A stretch of DNA of 64,000 nt from Apoderus coryli (lineage: Eukaryota > Arthropoda > Insecta > Coleoptera > Attelabidae): contig OU452199.1 in the NCBI GenBank assembly GCA_911728435.2, forward strand, positions 45,091,004 to 45,155,003. The letters run 5' to 3'. A program made the position numbers and the translations under genes. Numbering within the stretch: position 1 is the first letter of the stretch; each line of letters begins with the position of its first letter. The notes under the pieces are model-generated. The model was not told the DNA's origin and ran no database searches. It saw only the letters and a list, made by a program, of their open reading frames with translations. Shown here piece by piece: positions 10,563 through 23,690 of the stretch.

Positions 10563-12247
10563 ATACTTTTGTTTTGATAAAACGATTATCTGGAGATAAT
10601 TCAAACTATAAGACTAAGATCACAATTTTCTCTCAAATTTCCACTTTCAGTGTCCGATAAAATATCTGCTTAATTCTTGCATGTATATGCAAAGAATTCG
10701 AGACAATTCCTGACAAATATCTAATCGTATTAAAAAAAAAAACATTTCCTAAACCGCGAATGATTAATTTCCAAAATAACATTCCTTTCCACAATTTTAT
10801 TTATCACACAAAGTGAGTAAATTTTCTCTCATATAGAAAACTGTGTAGAAAAGTTTTCACAGTAAAACGTCGTGAACGCAAAACTGCGATGCGCATATTT
10901 TGAAGTTTTTCGCCACTTCTTGCCTTTTGTTGCCATATTATATGGAATTGTTGGATGGAAACTTTGTTGTTCAAGTAAAGTCTGGCGCAAGTGGAAGTTT
11001 TACTTTTGCATATAGATTTTTTCATTGTTGTTTGCATCTTTTTATCACCAACTGTTTGACTCGTTGGTTGCGAATTAGAACTCAAACAGAAATTTCATTT
11101 TTCATGCATTTAATATCTGGCTGCGAAAAGAAAAATTCACAGTCATAGCACAAATTGATACTGAAATGAAAATTTTAGTTAAATGTTTTGTGTCAAATTA
11201 ATTGAATATACGCCGTATGCAAAAAGTCCCGGTTCGGCAAAAAATAACTTGCAGACTAAGACTCTACCAGAAACTGTTTCAGACAAAAATTGTAAGACTC
11301 TTTTCACACTATGTATTACTGTGATCTTCAGGGTATTTTTGAAGTCAATTTTGATTTTTGAAGTGAATACTTCTTTGGCCGCATGAGAGTGATTTTTCAA
11401 GGTTGCGTCACGATTTAATATTTTCGTGCCGCAAAAGAGATGAAGCGTATAACAAATATGAGGGAGAGAGAGACAGAGATATTGGTGGTGTATGCTACAC
11501 ACTATATCCTATACCATACACTATTATGTATGCGTGTGCGGCGAAAGAGAACGAGTGCATGCATAGGCACAGCTACACTTAGGGTATTATTTTCCAAGGC
11601 AAAGATTAATGTGTATTATACGAGATACTGTCGATGCAACCGGTGTAGGTATTGAATTAAATTTTTTATGGAGGTAGACGTAAACAGTAATCATATATAA
11701 TAACGAAATATTAGAGAGGATTAGCCATAAGGAAGAAGATTGTGCTTGGGCTTCGTGATGCTTGGATTCGTTTGAAAATTATGAGTCAATTAAAAATATT
11801 AATAATACATATTTTACCCAAGAGAAATAAATATGTTGTAGTTTGACATTCTCGTGAAAGAAGTATTCACTTCTATCACGTGTACTGTGCTGCACGCGAT
11901 TTTTTTTTTAATTCTGGAGATTGTGAACTCGTCTGGTTCCAGCATAATGAGGCTCCTCCTCATTACGGACGTGGTGTTTGAGTCACACAAAAAATAAGTT
12001 TTGCTTTTGCTGTCTCAAAAAGAGTCCTGCAATTTTTGTTTGAAACCTTTTTTCGTCTTAATTCAAGTTATTCTTCTGTATACCCGGACGTTTTGCTTTG
12101 CACAGGGTGCATAAGTACACAACACAAAACGAAATAAATCTTTGAAATGCAATAACAAAGATATAATGGATTTATTTTATGTTAACATACGTAAACAATA
12201 ATCAGAATACACTTTATTAATTTGTCTTGAAGTTTGTTATTTCAAAA
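10563..12247. other. unrecognised intronic DNA
   Basis: Several frames of 60-107 codons occur on both strands (for example 11179-11502 minus) but none carries a motif. A GAGAGAGAGACAGAGA-type purine run lies near 11461-11480. I see nothing further. Confidence 0.4.
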
Positions 12248-13715
12248 TAATAATAATAATAATCTCTTTATTGTCTAACAGGTATAACTACCCAATTACA
12301 AGACAAAACAAAAATATATATTATCATAATATATACAATGACATAGGTGATTGAAAATAAAACTAATAAAAGTAACAAAGATATAAAATGGCTACTCACA
12401 TAACTACCTAAATAATATCAATTTCATTAGCCTGTAAGTACCCGCGCAGGTCACGCATAAATGAATTGAGTGATGCATTAAAGTAATTAATATTCTCATG
12501 GATAGTCAGGCGATTGCAGTAGTTGCAAGCCCGAAAAAGGGGCGCCCTAGTTTCATAGTTTGCGTGAACCTGGGACACCCAAAATATATCAGAAGCTCTT
12601 GCGTGCAAGCGAGGAATCTGATGAAGCAGCCGAGGACAGTCCAGCAAACCGTTTATTAATTTGAAGATAAATATTTGAGAAACATAAATGCGCCGCTCGG
12701 ACAATAGTTGAAACTGAAACCTGTTCAGCAACAAACCGTGACTACAGCCGCGAGATGGAAAACATCCATCAAGCTTAAATGACAGATATTTTAAGAATTT
12801 GCGTTGGATGTTCTCAAGCCTCTGTATATGGACATGATACATAGGTGACCAAACAATTGAGGCATATTCCAATTTGGACCGTACATAAGCAAAATATAGC
12901 GTTTTAAGGCTGTCTATATTATTAAAATTCTTTGTTTGTCGGAAAATGAATCCCAGCATCCTGAGTGCAGCCGCCGAAACATGTGAGACATGGTCATTAA
13001 AAGTCAATTCACTGTCAACATAAATCCCGAGGTCCTTAATGACATTACATCTCTCCAACGCGATTCCATTAAGTATGTAGTTGTGCATCACAGGTGTTTT
13101 GTAAACGTTATGGATTTACATTTGTTAGCATTTAAGGGAAGCTTGCTTAGGTCACACCATACAGACAGCATATGTAGGTCTCTTTGCAAACGATCACAAT
13201 CATCGGCACACCGCACAACACTGTACAACTTCAAATCATCCGCAAAAAGCAAGTGCTGACATGCGAAATTATCACCAATACTGTTCACAAAGATAGCAAA
13301 CAGTAAAGGAGCCAAGGTACTACCCTGTGGGACTCCACTTGGCACAAAGAAGCAATCAGACCGATGGCCATTATATTCAACGAACTGCTGACGAGTCGTT
13401 ATGACCCAAAAAATGCAATTAATTTCCTGCTGAAGCCAATGTCATTCATGCGTTGCTGCATCAAAGAATGATCGATCTTGTCGAAGGCTTTAGAAAAATC
13501 TGTGTAGATTGCGTCGACCTGAAAACCCCGACCAACAGCGGGATATACATCCTGTAAGAAAGTCACTAAAATGCTTACAGTGGAGCGCTTCTGAAAAAAT
13601 CCATGTTGTTGCCAGACCAACTTAGCCTTCACCTGGTTGAACAGCTTATTATGTAGTGCAATCTCAAACACTTTAGAGAAATTAGATAAGATAGAAATTG
13701 GCCGATAACTTACAA
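12248..13715 (-). pseudogene. LINE reverse transcriptase copy, 5' truncated (family 1)
   Basis: Read leftward on the minus strand: YRPISILSNFSKVFE, then IYTDFSKAFDKIDHSLM (RT motifs), a frameshift near 13400, SGVPQGSTLAPLLFAIFVNSI and LLFADDLKLYS (catalytic FADD kept). A frameshift follows near 13090, then the C-terminal block (VIKDLGIYVDSELTFNDHV, RSKLEYASIVWSP, LENIQRKFLKYLSFK). It ends in a UTR with ATAAAGAGATTATTATT, that is an (ATT)n tail at about 12248-12262. It is related to the copies at 24480-26056 and 36456-38879. The endonuclease and N-terminal RT are absent. Confidence 0.85.
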
Positions 13716-14337
13716 TTCTATCAAGTTCGCCAAATATCAAGTAGTGACTACTATATGCGCATATTTCGTACTCTTTTATACTCCTCAGGCAACCACACCA
13801 CCCGATATTTTTGCTTTGAATAATAAATTTAACGAAAATCACACAACGAATGGATCGTGCAAATTATACGTCTAGTCTACCAAATTCTCTAGTTCAATTT
13901 GACTATTATCCAATGCGTTTCTCAAGTAACAAATAATAACAGTAATGTAAGTAACAAAAAAAAAAAAATGCAAATTCCCATTCCAGAAGTGCATTTTTAT
14001 TCCAAATGGTACACTTTAGAGAGCGGCGATGAGAATACGGATTGCGGTGAATTTTGCGGATTCACGTCGTCGACGTCCTCGTGGTGTTTTTTTTTAGTCG
14101 TTCCCAACAACGGCAACGTATATCACAGGAACAGAATGCTAAACCGTATGTTCTTCTTCCTAAACCGATGTTGTGTGCTACTTGAAATGAGAGATACGAT
14201 GGAGGAACTATTTATATTTATTTGTCTAAAACCTGATAAGTTATGTGACGGAATGCAATTCGCATTTTGTAAAAATACAGGGTGGTTCAATGAAAACGAA
14301 ACAAACGTCTTTTCGAGTACGTAATCTGTATAAATGG
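13716..14337. other. unrecognised DNA
   Basis: This is the 5' flank of the LINE copy. A 141-codon frame (13899-14324, plus) has no recognisable domain. Its middle part has short GC-richer patches (TCGTCGACG), but I cannot support a gene. Confidence 0.4.
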
Positions 14338-14453
14338 AAAAAATAAATTTGCTACTAACTTATCGATATTAAAGTCATGTATAAGTCGACTACAATCTTC
14401 TGGTAGTGTCATCTGCAGGTAATCAAATTTTAGCAGTTTCCCAGTCGGTAACC
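14338..14453 (-). repeat. repeat B, first half (split by LTR-like insertion)
   Basis: It runs from AAATAAATTTGCTACTAAC to CAGTCGGTAACC and is nearly identical to the uninterrupted copy at 54884-55084. The second half resumes at 16267. On the minus strand it reads MTLPEDCSRLIHDFNIDKLVANL, which looks like a remnant of a repeat-borne protein, but I do not recognise the family. Confidence 0.75.
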
Positions 14454-16266
14454 TGTAGTAGTACTAATTAACCGGAGTTATATATAGATAGGATAATGAA
14501 TGCAGAGAGTATTATCCCGTCTAAACCCTAATAAGATAATTAGTATAGCCACTAGGTTCGAATTTAATACATAATATTTAACGAGCGGTAATCTAGATGT
14601 TGCGTAATTCTCAAAGACTCAACCAAATTATGATAGTCAAAAGAATAATAACAGAATCAAATTATTAAATGAAAGAAACAAACAACTAATAGCTAATCAA
14701 ACCTTTTTTAGATGTCACAGCAACTTTGGCGTCGTTCACAACACTTCAACCTTGTTTAACACTACTGTTTCAAGACTTATTCATTTTGTTTCCCCACGTA
14801 ATAAAACTCAATTTCTTTGTAGGGGGTAACTTTATGTTTATTTAAAATTAAGAATAAAAGAAAAGAAATAATTATTAAAAGAAAATCTAAATCTAAATTA
14901 AAACTAGACAAAATCAAGAAAAAAAGAAACAAACTAAAACATAGAATAGTCAACAATTGATTAATTGAACAAAACTCTTATTTAACTAATTAATCTTAAT
15001 AAAGACTTAGCATAATGGAAATCGATGTAATTACGAATAATTTACATTGATTTCCACTTAAATGTCTTCAGTTACTTTGTATTAGCAAAAGAAAAAGATA
15101 ATACGAAACTAAAATAAAAATTAAAGTAATTATACCAATAATTCAGCTTTGATAGACTTCTGAATAAAATCTCAAAAAATAAGTAAAATAAAATAAAAGA
15201 ATTTTTGTAATCAGAAAAATGAACTTAGAAAATTATAATTCTTAAAACAGCTTATAAGAAAATATATTTAGAAGTGACTTACTTGGATCTCGAACAAGAA
15301 CTGACTTTTTAATTGAAAAGAACTAACGAGGTACTTTGTTTCAGAACGTTAATCTGATTACCTCCCCTATTATGCCTCAAAAGAGGGATGATAGCCAATA
15401 GGAATTCGAAGACGCCAGTTTCAGAGCGCAACCCTTGCGCAGCGTTAGAATAAAGCACTAATTATTGATTTTCTACTCTTTAGTCGTACTTTTATTTTCT
15501 GTTATTCGATGTGGTTCAAGCGTATCTCCAGAGATGGCGATACGAGGTTTAATTCTGTGAAATTATGAATAATATTTCCACGATTCAATTCAATTGGTAT
15601 AATTGCTTCAAGATACTTAATTTATACTAACTATGATTCGACGTGATGTAGATATTTCTCTTGTTGTAAATGCGAGTACATTTTGCCGTAATATAGCAAC
15701 TATATTAGTGACAAGATATAACTCATAAATAAAGCAAGAGCCTTTAACTCAGTTCAAAAAAAGACTGCCCAAGACTCACCAATAACTATTGATATTATTA
15801 TTATTGTTACCCCCTTGGGTAGAGTCAGACATTGGGAAGCAAAAAAAAAACAAGTAATTAATATCAACATTCCATCGATCATAACGTATTCCTTAATTTA
15901 AACAATTTATAAACGTATCGGCAATGTTTAGAGAAAGCAATGCTTGAGCAAATCGGCAACACTGTTACCCAATAAATATCTGTAGAGTACGTAATAAACA
16001 TTCTTATCTTAAGAACAAAATATTTTAAAACATCGATAAGTTTTAGACCCCCCATATATTAGGGTACGTTCGTAATATATGTTTACAAAAAATAGCATCC
16101 TGTCCACAATCTGTGGGAATATTTCGTCTTATTATGAATATATATGATAGAAAAAAAAGGGCATGTTTGACATTGAAAATTCTCGGAAAGAAAACGATCT
16201 GCCACCCATGCATTCTAGAATTGCGTAATCTGTAAGCTTGCCAGTGGCGGGTTCTATTTTGTTACA
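14454..16266 (-). mobile_element. solo-LTR-like insertion A, 1813 bp
   Basis: The element runs from TGTAGTAGTACTAA to TTTGTTACA, so it is TG...CA in both orientations. It is flanked by a 4-bp duplication AACC (14450-14453 and 16267-16270). The pre-insertion sequence CGGTAACCTGTAAGGTGC survives intact in the paralogous repeat at about 54990-55010, which confirms the boundaries. TG/CA ends plus a 4-bp duplication fit a Gypsy-type solo LTR, although an 8-bp duplication (AACCTGTA) with non-LTR ends cannot be excluded. No gag or pol reading is visible inside. A partial inverted copy lies at 997-1525. Confidence 0.7.
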
Positions 16267-16365
16267 AACCTGTAAGGTGCTGCCCTCTATTCCAAAATTT
16301 TTACCGTTTTTTCAAAAGGGACTTCAATGAATTGAAGAGAGATAGGCCACAATTCTGTTCTGGAA
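16267..16365 (-). repeat. repeat B, second half
   Basis: It starts AACCTGTAAGGTGCTGCCC and continues to GCCACAATTCTG, collinear with 54999-55094 apart from scattered substitutions. It is the continuation of 14338-14453. An 82-codon minus-strand frame overlaps it (16287-16535) and ends in LQFIEVPFEKTVKILE. The same peptide can be read in the copy at 55 kb. Confidence 0.75.
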
Positions 16366-17181
16366 GGTTCGGTTTTTGATAGTTTTCGAGGTTGGGCGTG
16401 GGAGTGAAAAATATTGTTCGCCATTATTGGTTCTAACTTCGTCGATCGGCAGACTGGTGTATGGGTTCCGGTGAAACATGATAGCTTAAACGTTAAAGTT
16501 GCGTTACATATAAAAAAGGCGTTACAGCGGAACAAATACTTCTCCGACTTTAAGTAGTACTGTGGTAGAATTAATTAGGAACTGTTTCAATGGCATTCCT
16601 ACCGAGAGTTGGAAAAGTTCTGTTAGTCATGTCATGTAATAAATGTTGAAAACTTGCACCTTTCTGTAGAATTAATTGCACCATATACAGTTTTCTTACC
16701 TTCCTCTTACAGTAGAAGTGATAAGTCATTTAATTTATCTCCATGTAGGTAGGTTATCACAGTAATTTTACCGCTATTGTTTGGGCTAAATATTTTGATA
16801 AAATTGTTTATTTAGCTGCTATAATTGAAATTTATTATGAAAACGGGAGGTGTGCTAACATTACAGGTTGTTTAATGAACGAAATGTGGAGTAGGCTAAC
16901 CGAAAATACGTATTTGCACTTTTAGCCAAATTTAGGGAGACAGAATCGGTGGTCTATAAAAAATAAAGAAACTGTTGATTATAAATTTGCAAGTTAATTA
17001 TTGAATGCAAAATAAATAAATAAATAAATAATTTGTTGTTAGGGTGAACCAACACGGATCTAAGTTTATATCTTAGGAATGACAAAAGCTATTGGTTTGC
17101 GGTATTGACAGGTTAATTAGTTATCTTAGTTGAGTTATAGCACTGCATTTGAAATTTTGCAGAAAATTTACACATAACTGA
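16366..17181. other. unrecognised DNA with AAAT microsatellite
   Basis: An (AAAT)n/(AATA)n run lies near 17008-17032. No gene or repeat match was found in the remainder. Confidence 0.4.
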
Positions 17182-17937
17182 TTGCTGATTGAAATATTAA
17201 AGAGAGAGAGTCATGTTCGAGAGCTTGGGTGCTCGCTTTCCAGGGTCATATATCTCATCAGAAGGCTTGCGCAGAGTGTTTCAATCGCCAGTCTGTTGAC
17301 GGTATATCACGGTTATTTTGTTTCCCGTATGTCATATGGTATTTTGAACTGGGGACATAGTTCCCATGCAATGAAAATCTTTAAGCTACAGAGGAGATGT
17401 TTACGTACAATGTTGGGGCTCGGTTGGCGTGACTGCTGTAAAAAATATTTTGTTGAACACGGACTACTTACTTTGCCTTCCTTGTACATCTTAAACTGTC
17501 TTGGCTATATTCGAACCAATGCCTCGCATTTCATTCTTCACACTGATATGCATAATTATGGTACGCGAAATCGAAATGACATATTGCCTGAATTTCACCG
17601 CCTATTGAGGACTAGGAAAGGTTCTGACTATTATTGTGTTAAATTTTATAAAAAGCTGCCGTCTCACATAAAGAACCTTGGTGAAGTCCATTTTAACAAA
17701 AGTATTAAATCATTTTTGATATCTCAAGCTTTTTATACCTTTGAGAACTATTTCTGAACCGATATTGTAAGATTTTTCTAGATTTTAGTTTATTTTATGT
17801 TGTTGCTATTTTAATTTGTTTGTAAGCGTTTCTTTGTTGCTGTAACTTTGATTGATTTTTGTTCTTTTTTGACGTACTATACATGTTTTGTAACATAAGA
17901 TGGTGAATAAATATATCTATCTATATCTATCTAATCG
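17182..17937 (+). pseudogene. LINE C-terminal fragment (family 3)
   Basis: An open frame of 191 codons covers only the post-RT C-terminal region: GILNWGHSSHAMKIFKLQRR, LTLPSLYILNCLGYIRTN, MHNYGTRNRNDILPEFHRL and FYKKLPSHIKNL, with a stop at 17755. A short UTR with AATAAA ends in a (TATC)n-type tail at about 17910-17935. This is a classic 5'-truncated LINE insertion. It resembles 9545-10562 and 7741-8307. Confidence 0.85.
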
Positions 17938-20090
17938 GTTCAGGCAAGTAAAAGTTAGTCTTTTTTCTGTCAACAAAAGCCAATTTTGTAATAAAAAAAT
18001 GTTCAAGGAAATATACGTCCTGTGGCTTCCCTAAATAATTTATCTTGAATACAACTTATTAGTTAATAACTCACTCAGAAGTGATTGAAACTCGAGAAAG
18101 TATCAAAAACCGTAAGACTCTATCTCTGGTAACAATGGAAATATCCTGCAACCTGTGACCAAAATGGAACACAGTGTATATACCTACTCTGTCTAGATGA
18201 ATTCAAATCATTTTTATCAATAGTATTTTTTTCCTCATACTTTTCCCTACATCTTCGAACGTTTCACGATTATTATATATTTTGCTTTTCCGCTATGCTC
18301 GTGCTCACACTTAAAGTTATATGTGATAATTTCGCGTATCATCTCGCTAGAGAAGTTTCACTTTGGAAAAAGTTTAAATGACGCTTGAGAAAGAAAAAAA
18401 AAACATAAAGAGAGAAAGGAATGGAAAATATATCGATTTTCTCAAACAACACGAGCTATAAACGTAAAATGCATTTCATACGTCGCGTCTCGACGTCTCA
18501 TAGTACGTTATAGCGTTACTCTGGTTGCACATGGATGGTTGGCATAGTTTTCATAGAATACCCTACGTAGGTATAATGCCAAAAGTTGTATCGTAATATT
18601 TATTGGGGATAGCAGGGGTATGTTTGTTTAGAAATATACAGGCAAAGGTAAATCATTATACTCGTTAGTTTTAATATAGGTAATCCATAAGGGTATTAAC
18701 AAGGATATAAATAATTTATTTATGGGCGCCACTTGACGAGTAGATATCAAAAAGATTTAATAGTTTTCTCACGTCAAGACAATAAAACTAAAAGTAAGAT
18801 ATTATTTTATGGCTAAAAGTGGTTGTAGGACTAATATTTTTATAGATATCTAAATTATATTGGTACTAACTACAATCAAACAGAATGAAAGTACAAACTT
18901 TCCCAAACTAAAGATTTGTAGATCTGTAGATAACACAGGCCTAATCTAAACCTATAAATAGTCAACACTTTCGGCAATTTCTACATATTGTCACACCCGG
19001 TATATTGTAATAAAACTATTGCATCCGGTCGAACTAGCTATTTTACGTTGATTTAATAATTTATAAAAGTTCATCGAAGTTTATACAAGTTCATGACTCT
19101 AACATTGGTATTGTACCTAATAGACAAATTGCAAATTCAACAAAAAACGGTACGACCGACGCTAAGAATAGACAATTGCGTTGGTCGATATTACGAAAGA
19201 GTGGAGAAAATAAAAGGTTATAAATTTTTACGCAACAGGAAAAAAAACGGGGTCTTCTCTCGAACCTTGGCGAAGTGAACGTCGAGTCTTACTAGCGACA
19301 GAAAGCACTAGCCCCCCCGTTGGGCAGTATAGTTTATTTAACGCGAATTAATATTATTAGTACCAAGTATTTATAATTTTAAACATTTTTTATATAACGT
19401 GAAAGAAAGATCAGCTGTGTCGGCGATTGTTATAATTGTAATGTAAGTACCAATTTTTAATTATTATAATTATTGATTTTTGAGACTTGTCCATTTTTTT
19501 ATTAAATTGATTTTTATACATTCTTTAAATATTTAAATAAATAATAGTTATTAAAATTCATTTGACTTTCCTTTTTATTTTTTAAATAGTTTTCTAAATT
19601 CAATCAAGTAACTATTAACTGAGAGACGCCGCTCAAATACAGACCGTCACTCGTTTACAAGGGAGAATCAATAAGATCCTCTTTCGTGGGCGTGATGTAA
19701 GTGGGCGATCCTCGAGTAGCTAAACAAGCCAAGCGAGTAACTTAATAAAACTCAATCCTTACTTTCTAATTCTTATTGCAACATGGTGATGGTACCATTT
19801 CTATTAAATCCATATTCTTCACATTCTAATACTTTTGTGACATACTACTTGCGGGATACACATCTCATACTTTTGTAACAAAAATTATTAAACATACTTA
19901 CCTGTCATTCATAAGTTACGTCAAATTCATAAACATGAGAATTACTTATATGATTGGGTTACTCAGAAGTTAACTTGAGCTCACAATTTTACAAACCCCA
20001 ATTATTAATAATTACGTGTTTAAAACAACATTTTACTCTGAGTCAGTATAGTAACTACAAGATATAGAAATAATTGCATAATCACCTTGT
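17938..20090. other. unrecognised intronic DNA
   Basis: AT-rich sequence with short homopolymer runs. A segment starting TGTCACACCCGG (18989) and ending near an AATAAA and TTGCAACA (19783) looks superficially LTR-like but lacks a target duplication. No coding motif is visible. Confidence 0.4.
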
Positions 20091-20411
20091 AATAAGGGCC
20101 AACAGGACAATGATGAGGGAAGCCAAGAGCTATATTATGATTCTTGCGAAGGACTTTTCCAAAACACAGAACAACATCCGCCGGTAGAATCATCAGTAAC
20201 ACAGTACACAAAAACTCCGCAATCAGCTTTCGCTGAGGAAATTCAATTACACGCAAAATTATTAACACCAACAGGTGGCAAACAACTAATGCCATTTAAA
20301 TTGATTAAGATATTGATCGATGATAACGACAATTTCATTAAAGTTGCCAAACGGTATTATTACGCACAAAATATCAAGTCTTGTTGCATTATGCAACTGG
20401 CCATTTATTAA
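20091..20411 (+). other. orphan open frame without start codon
   Basis: The frame is open for 106 codons to a TAA at 20409-20411 and lacks an early ATG. The peptide is compositionally protein-like (NKGQQDNDEGSQELYYD, later QLHAKLLTPTGGKQLMP and FIKVAKRYYYAQNIK). I do not recognise a family. It could be a fragment of a transposon polyprotein or a chance frame. Confidence 0.3.
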
Positions 20412-22059
20412 TAAAGCCAGGGAATTTGGGCGTGTCTGGTGTTGGTAATTGGATATGATGGAAGTTGTTGCTTCTCGTCCGGACATCGTTTGTGAACTGT
20501 GTCTCACCGGGCATATTGCCTGCTCTCACTAGATGTCGCCAAAAACATCTTCTTAAATTAAATAACTAAAATGTCGAAATTGCCATTAATACACAGTTAA
20601 AAATGGAGTTTATAGTGTTCGATTCGACTAAAAACAGCAAGTGCGAGACGTATTCGAAAATTTAAATTGACATTAAATCAGAAAAGCAACCCAAGACTAT
20701 TTGCTGCTTCGATGCGAAAAATGCACAAATGTTCAAGGACGACAGTTTGAATATTTACAAAAATATATTTTTTCCTATTACTTAAGTTCCTCAATTTTTC
20801 CAATAAATCTTTTCGACAACACCGTAAGCATTAGTTTGAGTCTCTTCGATAGTGCGAATTAAAGAGACCAGTCTCGAATATGGTCTAAAAAAGAATCGAA
20901 TCGCTGTGGCTAAGTGACTCGTCATAAAAAAATTCTCGACAACCCTGACTCTAATCTAATTGACTCACTAAAAAATTAAATGTGTTTCCCATATTCCCTT
21001 ATTTTTTTAAAACCTTCCTTCATACAAACACCAGTATCATTCCTTTTCTGTTCAAAAAAAAAAAAAAATACGAAATCACTTTGTTATAAATTCCACTGAT
21101 ATAATGTTTAGACGAGAATAAAGACTACTTTAGGATCGCAACTATTTTGTAGCAGTATATTTATATAATCAAATAAAAACATTTTATCGACTGTTTTAGA
21201 AACTTTATAATCATTCAAATACAGAAAAAGCAAGTGGAAGTAAAGTAGAACAAGTGCACCGATAAGTTCGTAACAAACAAAATATTCGCAATAAAGTTAT
21301 CTCCCTTGAGGGTTTGCCTAGAAATGTATAAATAGTAGTCGTTGCGACTACTACTGGTATGTACTTGCTCTATAATATGTGTCAGATAGACAGAGAACTG
21401 TGAGCTATTTGTGCCCGATAAAGAGCTGTGTATACAAATTTATCTTTACTCTTTACGCTCGTACGAATTTAAGAGGGTTATTAAAGTTTCTATCGATGTG
21501 TTCTTTTTGAACTTTAATATAGCTTTTTTTTTCGTCTTTTTATCCGTTTATAGCTACTATGTCTTACCTTGCAGAACATGGCAAGTATTCTGGGAGGCTC
21601 AAAAAAAGTGCTTTCACAAAAATCAACAATTTATTTATAAAAATTTAGAAACTTCGTAAAAAATTAATGAGTCCATGTATAGTAAATTTGAATGCAAACT
21701 GTTTAGGCTGGTCAAATAGCTTTCACATTAGCTTATTGATGCAAACGATTTTCTTTTAAGTTAAACAGGGTGTTCAAAATTAGTAAACAATTTAAAATTT
21801 GCTTTGACAATATACAGATTTTATTTCTGAATGAGTTTTGTTAAGGGTTGTGGGTGATCAAATTGCGTTATTTTCGCTCAATATACATTTTTATATTACT
21901 CAGACACGATTTTTTAACATTTCTTCAAAAACATAGCAGGTAAATTCAGATAATATAACGAAATACAATAATATGCAGAAAAAAGTTAAGTTATAACAAA
22001 TGTATACATTGGCAAGTCTACAATATTATGATAAAGTCAACTAAAGTATAAATAAAATA
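20412..22059. other. unrecognised DNA
   Basis: There is an A-run near 21054-21067 and a few short frames without motifs (for example 21411-21659). Nothing else can be supported. Confidence 0.4.
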
Positions 22060-23690
22060 ATAAATAATATACAGTATACAGATAAACGGACACTTTCAAA
22101 AAAAAATACTAACAGAAATAACAAACAAAGAAAAACAAAAAGTGACAACAATTTAAAATAATGTTGTGTTATTGTAGTGCATCAATGAATTCTTGCACAC
22201 TATAGAATGTACCGTCAATCAAAAATGTCTTTAGTTCATATTTAAATCTTCTCTCAGTCTGACAGGTCCTTAAGTCCTCAGGAAGTAAATTGTAAAAGAA
22301 ACAGCCCGCATATGATGGTGACTTCTTATAGAATTCAAACTTAGGACGCGGTAAGTACAACCTAGCTCTTCCTCTGGTTGGATAATCATGACTACTGCCA
22401 CAGGTGAGAGTCAGATGTTTGCTTTTAAAAATATCAGACTACTTATACAAGTAAATGGATGGGACGGTGAGTAATGTATTGGCTCTAAATGCCTCCCGAC
22501 AGCTGCCTCTATAGGGAATGCCAAAAATACATCGGATTGCCCGTTTTTGCAGAATAAAAATTCTGAGAGCTTCAGTGCACCTACTCCAGACCACTATATT
22601 ATATGCAATTCCTGAGTAAATCATAGCATAGTAAACAGAGAGCAATGAGTTCACGGACATAAACCTCTTCAAGGAATGTAACACAAATAAGTTTTTATTT
22701 AATTTGCCACATAATCTCTCAACATGTTCCGCCCAGCTCAACGCGTCGGATCCACTATCACTCCCAATAGGCTAGCTGAATCTGATAAAAGCTAACTGAT
22801 TGTTTTCGAAGTTTATATTAAAATTTTGTGTTATATGTCTACTGAAGTTTAGGGTCTTTGTTTTATTATAGTTTATCATCAGCCGGTTTTTCCGATACCA
22901 TGTGTGAAATTCATTGAGGGTTTGATTAATTTTAAGTTTCAGTGCCTCGAGATTTTTGTCAGACAGCAAAATCGTGGTATCGTCAGCGTACATATAGACA
23001 TGACCATGCGTGATATTTGCTGGTAGATCATTCACATAGAGCAGGAAAAGAAGTGGACCCAGTATGCTGCCTTGAGGAGTTAATTTTGATAGTTATCTTT
23101 CGATTAGATAAATAAGATCGTATCCATGTATTAACTGAGCCACGTATTCCAATATTTTGTAATTTGTCGCATAAGAAGTCTCTATCTACCACGTCAAACG
23201 CACAAGAGAGATCGAATAGGATAACGACGGCGTACGAACCATCATTGGTCAGATCATAAACAAGCTGAATAAACTCTCGGGTACATGTTTCGGTAGAAAA
23301 TCCCTTTCTAAACCCAAGTTGACAGTTACTCAAGACCCCACACTTACTTAAAAATCCGTAAATTCTCTCCGCCACTATTTTTTCCATAATTTTCGAGAAC
23401 ATACTTAACAAAGCTATAGGTCTGTAATTTTCAATAGCCGTGGGACTCCCTTTTGTATAGACAGGAACAATGAGTGCAGTCTTTAGTTGTTCAGGAAAAG
23501 TGCCACATTGCATCGACATATTTGTCAATTCCGCTATTAATGGGCTTAAAGTTTCAGCAGATCTTTTTATTATCTTAATTGGTATGGAATCTAAACCTGT
23601 AGACTTTTTTTGAGACATATTTTGAATTGTTTTGGAAACCTCATCCGGTTGTATAACAAAAGCAAAACTTTCGAAAGCAACCCTATAAAC
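22060..23690 (-). pseudogene. LINE reverse transcriptase copy, frameshifted (family 2)
   Basis: On the minus strand from about 23690: QPDEVSKTIQNMSQKKSTGLDSIPIKII, IENYRPIALLSMFSKIMEKIV, LGFRKGFSTETC and VILFDLSCAFDVVDRDFL. After a frameshift near 23070 come QGSILGPLLFLLYVNDLP and MYADDTTILLS (catalytic YADD kept). Further breaks at about 22770 and 22440 separate SWAEHVERLCGKLNKNL and ALRIFILQKRAIRCIFG from the C-terminal RARLYLPRPKFEFYKKSPSY. The 3' UTR runs to about 22060. Relatives are at 41470-43965 and 61363-63253. It is 5' truncated and inactive. Confidence 0.85.

Noticed and set aside
13899..14324. 141-codon plus-strand frame with cysteine-rich middle
   Set aside because: No recognisable family; adjacent to truncated LINE and likely chance.
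18989..19783. Possible 795-bp LTR (TGTCACACCC to TTGCAACA) with AATAAA
   Set aside because: No target duplication, no second copy, and no convincing primer-binding site or gag next to it.
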